From the NCBI GenBank assembly GCA_030635945.1, contig DAOVXW010000013.1, positions 1 to 8,705 of the forward strand: a DNA stretch of 8,705 nt. Reading direction: 5' to 3'. The notes under the pieces are model-generated. The model made no database searches and had not been told where the DNA came from. It worked only from the letters and a program-made list of their open reading frames with translations. A program made the position numbers and the translations under genes. Position 1 is the stretch's first letter; every line of letters starts with the position of its first letter. This document shows positions 1-5,705 of the stretch, one piece after another. The DNA comes from Dehalococcoidia bacterium. GTDB lineage: Bacteria; Chloroflexota; Dehalococcoidia; Dehalococcoidales; G020351185.

Positions 1-46
1 AAAGAACTTTAAATTATAGTATATTCATTTGTTGTATTCAAGTTGG

Positions 47-75
47 TTGCACTGTACAGGGCGGTATGCTATTAT
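47..75 (+). promoter_or_regulatory. Candidate sigma-70-type promoter of the carboxyltransferase cluster (extended -10)
   Basis: A TTGCAC element at 47-52 (three of six matches to the -35 consensus) is followed after 17 bases by TATTAT at 70-75 (five of six matches to TATAAT). TG at 67-68 supplies the extended -10 motif. Transcription would start near 82 and leave an untranslated leader of about 60 bases. The spacer contains the perfect 8-base palindrome CTGTACAG (52-59), a possible operator, although such a palindrome could occur by chance. Bases 1-141 have no supportable gene; AT-rich stretches at 15-25 could hold another -10. The promoter is predicted from sequence alone. Confidence 0.5.
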
Positions 76-141
76 ATTGCAGATATCAACCCATCGTGCA
101 AACCCCATTTTATTCCATACTAAAGAAAATACAGAGAAAGA

Positions 142-1707
142 ATGATGACAGGACACAATACAGCGGAAGCAAAGCTGAAAAATTTAAAAAGCCTCAAAAA
201 ACAGGCTCAAGCCGGCGGCGGCGCAAAACGTATTGAGCAGCAAAAAGCCATGGGCAAGCTAACTGCCAGGGAGAGGATTGCCCTTCTTCTTGACCCGGGC
301 AGCTTTGAAGAGCTGGGCACACTTATTACCCACAGGTCTAATGATTTCGGGCTGGATGATAAAAAGTTTTCGGGAGATGCTGTGGTTACCGGCAGCGGTA
401 AAATAAATGGCCGCCTGGTTTTCGTCTTTTCCCAGGATTTTACCGTTCTCGGCGGTTCAATATCCGAGGTAGTCGGCCAGAAGGTGCAGCAGATTATGGA
501 GATGGCTCTTGATAATCTTGCTCCTGTGATTGCCATATTTGACTCCGGTGGGGCACGTATTCAGGAAGGTGTATGGAGTCTGTACGCTGTCGGTGATATG
601 CTGCTGCATAATACGCTGTGCTCAGGTGTCGTGCCGCAGATTTCGGTTATAGCAGGCCCCAGCGCAGGCGGTGCCGTTTACTGCCCGGCGATAACAGATT
701 ATATTTTCATGGTTAAGGGCATCAGCCAGATGTATATTACCGGGCCGGATGTAGTAAAAGCGGTTACCCATGAGAAGTTAACCCATCAGGAACTGGGGGG
801 AGCTGAAGTCCATGCTAGCAAGAGCGGCGTTGCTCATTTCGTTAACGATAGTGAAGAGGAATGCTTTGCGGAAGTACGCCGATTACTCGGTTTTTTCCCG
901 CAGAGCTGGAAGGAAAAAACTCAGTCAATAAAAACCAAAGATGACCCGCAGCGAACCGATAACAGCCTGCGTAAACTGGTTCCGGATGACCCCAAAAGGG
1001 CTTATGATATGAAAAGGTTGATCACCAGCATCGTTGATGATGGTGATTTTATGGAGGTACACAAAGAATTCGCTAAGAGTATAATTGTCGGCTTTGGACG
1101 TATGGATGGCAGATCAGTAGGCATTGTCGCCCAGCAACCGTCCTTTATGGCCGGAGTTATTGATATTGATTCTTCGGATAAAGCGGCAAGATTCGTCCGC
1201 TTCTGCGATGCTTTCAATATCCCGCTGGTCAGCCTGGTAGATGTCCCCGGCTTTATGCCCGGTTCTGCTCAAGAACACGGCGGTATTATAAGACATGGCG
1301 CCAAGCTCATATATGCCTATGCCGAAGCAACGGTGCCCAAGATTACCGTTATCACACGTAAGGCTTATGGTGGCGCCTATATCGTTATGAGCTCAAAACA
1401 CCTGCGGGGTGATATAAACTTTGCCTGGCCCGGGGCGGAAATTGCCGTTATGGGGGCGGAGGGAGCGGTTAATATAATTTCAAGGAAAGCTATTGCCGCA
1501 TCAGATGATCCGGAGGAAACAAGGCAGCAACTGGTAAGCGAATATGAAGATAAGTTCAGCAATCCTTATTTCGCTGCCGCACGTGGTTATATTGATGATA
1601 TTATCGACCCGGCAGAAACACGCCCCAAGCTGATAAGGGCGCTTGAAATACTGGAAAACAAGGTTGATACGAACCCGCAGCGAAAACACGGCAATATTCC
1701 GTTGTAA
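142..1707 (+). CDS. mmdA: Acyl-CoA carboxyltransferase subunit (methylmalonyl-CoA decarboxylase alpha / transcarboxylase 12S / propionyl-CoA carboxylase beta)
   Basis: This cytoplasmic crotonase-fold carboxyltransferase moves CO2 between biotin and an acyl-CoA, most likely methylmalonyl-CoA/propionyl-CoA. At 521 residues it is full length for the family. The N-terminal helical region leads into GKLTARERI (38-46). The first half carries the oxyanion-type motifs DSGGARIQEG (134-143) and GPSAGGAVY (172-180). The second half carries VDVPGFMPG (366-374) and KAYGGAYIVM (407-416). Two ATG codons occur in tandem (142 and 145) behind a weak purine-rich ribosome site at 133-140. The conserved N-terminal helix argues against a start further downstream. 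The biotin carrier gene follows after 25 bases. Family membership is clear, but acyl-CoA carboxylase, sodium-pump decarboxylase and transcarboxylase subunits cannot be separated by sequence alone. The gene partners favour transcarboxylase or a split carboxylase. Confidence 0.93.
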   Translation: MMTGHNTAEAKLKNLKSLKKQAQAGGGAKRIEQQKAMGKLTARERIALLLDPGSFEELGTLITHRSNDFGLDDKKFSGDAVVTGSGKINGRLVFVFSQDFTVLGGSISEVVGQKVQQIMEMALDNLAPVIAIFDSGGARIQEGVWSLYAVGDMLLHNTLCSGVVPQISVIAGPSAGGAVYCPAITDYIFMVKGISQMYITGPDVVKAVTHEKLTHQELGGAEVHASKSGVAHFVNDSEEECFAEVRRLLGFFPQSWKEKTQSIKTKDDPQRTDNSLRKLVPDDPKRAYDMKRLITSIVDDGDFMEVHKEFAKSIIVGFGRMDGRSVGIVAQQPSFMAGVIDIDSSDKAARFVRFCDAFNIPLVSLVDVPGFMPGSAQEHGGIIRHGAKLIYAYAEATVPKITVITRKAYGGAYIVMSSKHLRGDINFAWPGAEIAVMGAEGAVNIISRKAIAASDDPEETRQQLVSEYEDKFSNPYFAAARGYIDDIIDPAETRPKLIRALEILENKVDTNPQRKHGNIPL

Positions 1708-1732
1708 ATAAAAGCAAGGGGAAAGGATAACG

Positions 1733-1981
1733 ATGGCGGAAAACGAAAGCGAGCCTGGAAATAAAGGAACGCCACTGACAATACCAATGCCCGGACTTAT
1801 CATCCGTTTTAATGTCAAAGTAGGAGACAAAGTGAAGGATGGCGATAAAATTGCCGTTATGGAGGCGATGAAAATGGAAATAGACCTGCCCTCACCGGCT
1901 GATGGTACGGTTAAATCTATAAACTTTAAGGATGGCGACAGCGTTGCCAGGGGTGACGTCCTGGTCGTTATTGGTGATTAA
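1733..1981 (+). CDS. Minimal biotin carboxyl carrier protein (biotinyl domain, 1.3S/MmdC-like)
   Basis: This small carrier protein holds the biotin that swings carboxyl groups between active sites. Its 82 residues are almost entirely one biotinyl domain: PMPGLI at 18-23 and the biotinylation motif EAMKM at 44-48, with Lys47 as the predicted biotin site. Only about 12 residues precede the domain, whereas 1.3S or MmdC proteins usually carry a longer Pro/Ala-rich linker and exceed 115 residues. The start is supported by AAAGGA at 1722-1727, five bases upstream. The domain matches the C-terminus of the pyruvate carboxyltransferase two positions along the cluster at about 49 of 70 residues (hand alignment). 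It probably serves the upstream acyl-CoA carboxyltransferase, the downstream enzyme, or both. The partner assignment is inference. Confidence 0.92.
   Translation: MAENESEPGNKGTPLTIPMPGLIIRFNVKVGDKVKDGDKIAVMEAMKMEIDLPSPADGTVKSINFKDGDSVARGDVLVVIGD
1766..1975 (+). repeat. Direct repeat copy 1: biotinyl-domain coding segment
   Basis: This 210-base segment encodes residues 12-81 of the small biotin carrier. It aligns without gaps to 3618-3827. I count by hand about 155 of 210 identical bases and 49 of 70 identical residues. The longest shared runs cover the biotinylation motif and ACGGTTAAATCT. Many differences are at third codon positions, so the duplication is not very recent. Confidence 0.85.
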
Positions 1982-1986
1982 TTGCA

Positions 1987-2009
1987 AACCCTATTACGGA
2001 ATAGGTGTT
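1987..2009 (+). promoter_or_regulatory. Intercistronic hairpin after the biotin carrier gene
   Basis: CCTATT (1990-1995) and AATAGG (2000-2005) form a perfect 6-bp stem with a four-base ACGG loop. Allowing a bulged T at 2006, the stem extends by three more pairs (1987-1989 with 2007-2009). No T-run follows, so it does not look like a normal intrinsic terminator. It may mark an mRNA processing or stability point between the carrier and the next gene. The stem is visible in the sequence; its function is unknown. Confidence 0.35.
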
Positions 2010-2039
2010 AATAAAATAAATTCTGTCCTGTACGGATAA

Positions 2040-2057
2040 TTCCTCTATAAAGGAAGG
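2040..2057 (+). promoter_or_regulatory. Ribosome-binding site of the pyruvate carboxyltransferase gene inside a small hairpin
   Basis: The strong Shine-Dalgarno sequence AGGAAGG (2051-2057) lies six bases before the ATG at 2064. Its first five bases pair perfectly with TTCCT at 2040-2044 across a six-base loop. Such a weak stem could modulate translation, but a 5-bp match of this kind may be accidental. The ribosome site itself is well supported. Confidence 0.45.
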
Positions 2058-2063
2058 ATTATT

Positions 2064-3830
2064 ATGGGAAAAAATCCAGTAAAAATTACAGATCTTACAC
2101 TACGTGACGGGCACCAGTCTCTGCTGGCAACCCGGATGAGAACTGAGGATATGGTGCCTATCGCAGCCGAGATGAATAAGGCTGGCTTCTATTCTATGGA
2201 AGTCTGGGGTGGCGCCACCTTTGATGTACCCACTAGATTTTTAAATGAAGACCCGTGGGAAAGACTGCGCACCCTGAAAAAGCTGGCACCGGACACACCG
2301 CTGCAGATGCTGTTGCGGGGGCAGAACCTGGTAGGCTACCGTAACTATGCTGATGATGTGGTTGAAGCCTTTGTCAAGCATGCTGCCGAAACCGGTATTG
2401 ATATCTTCAGGGTTTTCGATGCCCTGAATGACGGGCGCAACTACCAGACGGCGGTTAAGGCGATAAAAGAAGCCGGTAAACATGTTCAGCTAACAATATC
2501 CTATTCGCTTACCGAGAATAAAATGGGCGGATTGGTTTTCAACCTTGATTATTATCTGGAAAAAGCGACAACCTTTCAGGATATGGGCGCTGATAGCCTG
2601 TGCATAAAGGATATGGCCGGGTTAATATCTCCAGATGACGCCTATACCCTGGTCAAGGCACTCAAAAAAGAATTAAAAATACCTATAAATTTACATAGCC
2701 ATTATACAAGCGGCATGGCATCCATGAGTTTTCTAAAAGCTATTGAAGCCGGAGTAGATATTATTGATACCTGCCTGGCTCCCTTTGCCCTGCGGACATC
2801 GCATCCGGCTATAGAGCCCATCGTTGTCGCTCTTCAGGGTACGCCCAGAGACACCGAATTAGACTTGAATCAGCTTTTTAAACTGGGGCAATACTTTGAA
2901 ACTATAGCCCCCAAATACAGGGATTTTCTGGCGACGACACGTATGGCGGTCATTGATACCGGGGTGCTTAAGCATCAGGTGCCGGGGGGAATGATTTCCA
3001 ATCTTATCGCCCAGTTAAAAGAGGCGGACGCCCTTGATAGGATAGACGAGGTTTACGCCGAACTGCCGAAGGTAAGAAAGGAGCTTGGTTATCCACCGCT
3101 GGTTACGCCTACCAGCCAGATTGTAGGCATCCAGGCGGTGCAGAATGTTCTATTTGGCCGTTACAAGATAATATCTACCCAAGTTAAGGATTATTTCTAT
3201 GGGCTTTATGGCAGACCACCGGTTCCGGTTGATCCTGAAATCCAGAAGTTAGTGCTTAAAGGCTATGAGCGGGGAGAGACGCCCATTACCAAGCGGCCGG
3301 GCGATGTGCTTGAACCGGAAATGGACATTGCCATTGAAGCCACCAAAGATATTGCAAAAGACATCGGTGATGTGCTTATCTATGCCCTTTACCCGACCAC
3401 GGGTATGCGTTTCCTCAGGTGGAAGTATGGGCTGGAGACGCCACCGCCGGAAACAAAAGCAAAAACAATGGAGGATATAAAGAGGGAAGACGAACTTTTA
3501 GCCAAAGCCAAGGCAGACATAATGGCGGGGAAGATGGCGGTGGCTGGACCGGTTAAAGAATCAGTTAAGGCTGAGAAAAAAACAGCAAAGCCACCGGCGG
3601 CTGAGGCAAAAATAGAAGGTACGCCTGTTAAAGCGTCTATGCCAGGACTTATAATCCGTTTTGATGTCAAGGTAGGTGATAAAGTAAAAGCCGGTGATAA
3701 TATAGCCGTTATGGAGGCAATGAAAATGGCTATAGATGTGGCGGCTACGATTGACGGAACGGTTAAATCTGTAAAATTCAAGAATGGTGACAGTGTTGCA
3801 AAGGACGATATACTGGCTATCATCGGTTAA
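2064..3830 (+). CDS. oadA: Pyruvate/oxaloacetate carboxyltransferase with C-terminal biotinyl domain (OadA / PycB / transcarboxylase 5S type)
   Basis: This enzyme transfers a carboxyl group between biotin and pyruvate/oxaloacetate. The 588 residues form three parts. Residues 1 to about 300 are the metal-dependent TIM-barrel carboxyltransferase, with RDGHQS at 14-19, KDMAG at 182-186 (Lys182 the likely carbamylated ligand), the metal-binding pair HSH at 211-213, and TSHP at 245-248. Residues about 300-490 are the conserved carboxylase domain, including PGGM at 307-310. A Lys/Ala/Pro linker (about 490-518) leads to a biotinyl domain with EAMKM at 551-555 and Lys554 as the biotin site. This architecture matches OadA and PycB, whereas the classical transcarboxylase 5S subunit has no biotinyl domain. 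A strong ribosome site at 2051-2057 fixes the start. No OadB or OadG membrane subunit and no biotin carboxylase is nearby, so decarboxylase, pyruvate carboxylase B and transcarboxylase roles all stay open. Confidence 0.93.
   Translation: MGKNPVKITDLTLRDGHQSLLATRMRTEDMVPIAAEMNKAGFYSMEVWGGATFDVPTRFLNEDPWERLRTLKKLAPDTPLQMLLRGQNLVGYRNYADDVVEAFVKHAAETGIDIFRVFDALNDGRNYQTAVKAIKEAGKHVQLTISYSLTENKMGGLVFNLDYYLEKATTFQDMGADSLCIKDMAGLISPDDAYTLVKALKKELKIPINLHSHYTSGMASMSFLKAIEAGVDIIDTCLAPFALRTSHPAIEPIVVALQGTPRDTELDLNQLFKLGQYFETIAPKYRDFLATTRMAVIDTGVLKHQVPGGMISNLIAQLKEADALDRIDEVYAELPKVRKELGYPPLVTPTSQIVGIQAVQNVLFGRYKIISTQVKDYFYGLYGRPPVPVDPEIQKLVLKGYERGETPITKRPGDVLEPEMDIAIEATKDIAKDIGDVLIYALYPTTGMRFLRWKYGLETPPPETKAKTMEDIKREDELLAKAKADIMAGKMAVAGPVKESVKAEKKTAKPPAAEAKIEGTPVKASMPGLIIRFDVKVGDKVKAGDNIAVMEAMKMAIDVAATIDGTVKSVKFKNGDSVAKDDILAIIG
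3618..3827 (+). repeat. Direct repeat copy 2: biotinyl domain at the end of the pyruvate carboxyltransferase gene
   Basis: This is the partner of 1766-1975, encoding residues 519-588. It aligns over 210 bases without gaps at about 74% base identity by hand count. The two copies lie in the same orientation about 1.85 kb apart, so recombination between them could delete or convert sequence. Confidence 0.85.
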
Positions 3831-3833
3831 CCT

Positions 3834-3921
3834 GCAGTCTTCTAACAACTTCTCTTTTTTATAGGTAGCCGTAAGGTTTAATGATGCCTACCCAACGCAG
3901 ACAATCTCCAGAGAAGACTGC
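3834..3921 (+). promoter_or_regulatory. 10-bp perfect inverted repeat in the leader of the aconitase-like operon
   Basis: GCAGTCTTCT (3834-3843) is the exact reverse complement of AGAAGACTGC (3912-3921). The right arm can also pair with CTTCTCT at 3849-3855 through AGAGAAG (3910-3916), giving two mutually exclusive stems. The enclosed bases contain a T-run (3855-3860) and a short GGTAG/CTACC pairing (3864-3868 with 3888-3892). The right arm covers GAGAAG (3911-3916), the only purine-rich, ribosome-site-like stretch before the ATG at 3933. This could be a regulatory leader RNA or an operator. I recognise no known riboswitch class. Confidence 0.4.
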
Positions 3922-3932
3922 TTTAAATAATT

Positions 3933-5186
3933 ATGGGAAAAACATTAGCTGAAAAGATACTGAGCCGGAAATCACAGGTTGATGTCTGTGCCGGAGATAT
4001 TGTTGTTGCCAGTGTGGATCTGGCTTTTGTCCAGGATACCACAGGGCCGCTGACGGTAAGAGAGTTTGAAGCCGCCGGTTTTGAATTATCGGCAAATGGG
4101 GGAAAGACGGTACTCTTCCTTGATCACGCTGCCCCCAGCCCCAACTGCCAGCTGTCTACAGATCATATATTATTACGCAGCTTTGCCCGGCGAACCGGCA
4201 GCCGGCTATTTGATGTCGGCGAGGGTGTCTGTCACCAGATAGTGGCTGAATCAATGGCGAAGCCGGGTGATGTAATAGTCGGCTCTGATTCACATACGGT
4301 AACTGCAGGCGGACTGGGCGCCTTCGCCACCGGTATGGGATCTTCAGATATCGCCGTCGCATTTGCTTTAGGCAAGACATGGTTACGTGTGCCGGAAAGC
4401 ATCAGGGTGATGGTTAACGGCGATTTACAGAAGGGAGTCTATGCCAAAGACTTAATCCTTCACCTGATAGGATTAATCGGCGCTGATGGCGCCACCTACC
4501 AGTCTCTGGAGTTCGGTGGTGAAACTATAGAAAAAATGCCCGTGTCCGGGCGGTTGACTATCGCCAATATGGCGATAGAAGCCGGTGCCAAGGTGGGGCT
4601 CTTCGCTGCTGATGAAATGACACATAAATACCTTATAGAGCAGGCGCGCGGTGACTATTACCAGTCCATTTCGCCCGATACCGACGCCAGTTATATAAAG
4701 ACAATAGAAATTGACGCCGCCGGAATTGAGCCGACGGTGTCAAAGCCGCATACGGTGGATAACACGGCTCTGGCTAAAGAACTAAAGGGGACCAGGATTC
4801 AACAGGTTTTTATCGGCACCTGCACCAATGGAAGACTGGAAGACCTGGCGGTGGCGGCAACTATTCTGGAAGGGAAGAAAAGGCACCCTGAAACAAGGGT
4901 GATAATCGCACCGGCATCAAAAGAAGTATTGCTTCAGGCGATAGCAGCCGGTTATATACAGACATTTATTGAGGTTGGAGCCGTCATATTACCGCCCGGC
5001 TGCGCTGCTTGCCTCGGTTTGCATCAGGGAGTGCTTGGTGAAGGCGAAGCCTGCCTTTCCACGGCAAACCGCAACTTCAAAGGGCGGATGGGTAATCCCG
5101 ATGCCTTTATCTATCTGGGAAGCCCGGCTACGGCAGCGGCTGCGGCAATTAGCGGCGAAATTACCGATCCCAGGGAGGTCTTATAG
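3933..5186 (+). CDS. Aconitase/3-isopropylmalate dehydratase family, large (iron-sulfur) subunit, probable aconitase
   Basis: This is the large subunit of a [4Fe-4S] hydro-lyase that isomerises a hydroxy-acid such as citrate/isocitrate. At 417 residues it fits the short LeuC2/HacA class. Three cluster ligands are visible: Cys297 in TCTNGR (296-301), and Cys357 and Cys360 in PPGCAACLG (354-362). Other family signatures are GSDSHT (117-122), the GAFATGMGSSD stretch (129-139) and NRNFKGRMG (379-387). The small subunit starts on the base after this stop codon, and isocitrate dehydrogenase follows, which points to aconitase rather than leucine biosynthesis. No other leucine genes are present. The ribosome site is weak (GAGAAG at 3911-3916, distant), and the leader holds an inverted repeat. 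Isopropylmalate or homocitrate isomerase remain possible: the family is sure, the substrate is inferred. Confidence 0.9.
   Translation: MGKTLAEKILSRKSQVDVCAGDIVVASVDLAFVQDTTGPLTVREFEAAGFELSANGGKTVLFLDHAAPSPNCQLSTDHILLRSFARRTGSRLFDVGEGVCHQIVAESMAKPGDVIVGSDSHTVTAGGLGAFATGMGSSDIAVAFALGKTWLRVPESIRVMVNGDLQKGVYAKDLILHLIGLIGADGATYQSLEFGGETIEKMPVSGRLTIANMAIEAGAKVGLFAADEMTHKYLIEQARGDYYQSISPDTDASYIKTIEIDAAGIEPTVSKPHTVDNTALAKELKGTRIQQVFIGTCTNGRLEDLAVAATILEGKKRHPETRVIIAPASKEVLLQAIAAGYIQTFIEVGAVILPPGCAACLGLHQGVLGEGEACLSTANRNFKGRMGNPDAFIYLGSPATAAAAAISGEITDPREVL
5173..5178 (+). promoter_or_regulatory. Shine-Dalgarno deciding a GTG start
   Basis: GGGAGG lies inside the last codons of the large-subunit gene, eight bases before the GTG at 5187. 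It justifies the GTG start, which directly follows the TAG stop, and suggests coupled translation of the two subunits. Confidence 0.75.
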
Positions 5187-5681
5187 GTGCTTAAGGGAAG
5201 GGCTTTTAAGTTCGGCGACAGTATTTCTACCGACCATATCGTGCCGGGCAGGCTGGCTCACCTGCGCAGTAACCTGCCGGAACTGGCAAAACATGTACTG
5301 GAAGACGCCGACCCCACATTCGCTTCCAAGGTAAAAAGCGGTGATTTTATAGTCGCCGGCAATAACTTCGGGCTGGGTTCAAGCCGAGAGCACGCTCCGC
5401 TGGTAATCAAGATGTCCGGCGTAAGTGCTATACTTGTAAAGTCGGTTGCCCGCATATTCTTCAGAAACGCCATAAATCTGGGTCTACCGGTGCTGGTCTG
5501 CGATACCGATAAAATAAGCGACGGTGATGAGCTTGAGGTAGACCTTGAACAGGGCGTTATAAATGATAAATCAAACGGCAATAAGCTTACCTTTAAGAGA
5601 ATACCGAAAGCTATGCTCAGTATTCTGAACGAGGGTGGGCTTATACCGTATATTAAAAAGCATGGTGATTTTAAGCTATAG
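5187..5681 (+). CDS. Aconitase/3-isopropylmalate dehydratase family, small (swivel) subunit
   Basis: This swivel-domain subunit completes the active site of the upstream hydro-lyase. Its 164 residues match the short LeuD2/HacB class. STDHIVPGR (14-22) opens the protein, and GSSREHAP (64-71) is the diagnostic swivel motif that contacts substrate. The loop after PGR controls substrate choice in this family. Here it reads LAHLRS (23-28), placing Arg27 where homoaconitase-type enzymes carry an arginine for a distal carboxylate and isopropylmalate enzymes carry hydrophobic residues. This supports citrate/isocitrate or a homologue as substrate; loop alignment is approximate because of a small length difference. 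The GTG start abuts the previous stop and has a good ribosome site at 5173-5178. Isocitrate dehydrogenase follows after 24 bases. Confidence 0.9.
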   Translation: MLKGRAFKFGDSISTDHIVPGRLAHLRSNLPELAKHVLEDADPTFASKVKSGDFIVAGNNFGLGSSREHAPLVIKMSGVSAILVKSVARIFFRNAINLGLPVLVCDTDKISDGDELEVDLEQGVINDKSNGNKLTFKRIPKAMLSILNEGGLIPYIKKHGDFKL

Positions 5682-5690
5682 CTAGATTTT

Positions 5691-5698
5691 AAGGAGGA
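5691..5698 (+). promoter_or_regulatory. Near-perfect Shine-Dalgarno deciding a TTG start
   Basis: AAGGAGGA is the strongest ribosome site in the window and sits seven bases before TTG at 5706. No ATG in frame lies between it and the conserved N-terminal MPGDGIG motif except the Met inside that motif, so TTG is the start. Confidence 0.85.
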
Positions 5699-5705
5699 GT
5701 GTTAT

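Noticed and set aside
1982..2020. Internal promoter before the pyruvate carboxyltransferase gene (TTGCAA at 1982-1987 with TAAAAT at 2012-2017).
   Set aside because: The spacer is 24 bases, too long for a standard sigma-70 promoter, and alternative -10 choices match poorly.
3389..3823. A 144-codon open frame on the minus strand under the biotinyl domain of the pyruvate carboxyltransferase gene.
   Set aside because: It lies wholly opposite a well-conserved gene, has a low-complexity composition expected from the reverse complement of that coding sequence, and resembles no family I know. The other antisense frames in the window fail for the same reason.
142..3830. A sodium-pumping decarboxylase operon.
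   Set aside because: No gene in the window has the membrane-spanning beta subunit or the small gamma subunit needed for such a pump, so the pump cannot be supported from this sequence.
3849..3860. T-run after the pyruvate carboxyltransferase gene as an intrinsic terminator.
   Set aside because: Six T bases occur, but no GC-rich hairpin immediately precedes them. The long inverted repeat encloses the T-run instead of coming before it.
3877..3931. TTTAAT (3877-3882) or the AT-rich bases near 3922-3931 as a -10 element for the aconitase-like operon.
   Set aside because: No acceptable -35 lies at the right distance from the first, and the second would put the transcript start at or beyond the ATG.
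3933..5681. Leucine biosynthesis isopropylmalate isomerase (leuCD) as the primary call.
   Set aside because: No leuA or leuB is adjacent, the small-subunit loop has an arginine, and the following dehydrogenase carries isocitrate-binding rather than isopropylmalate-binding residues. The possibility is kept only as an alternative.
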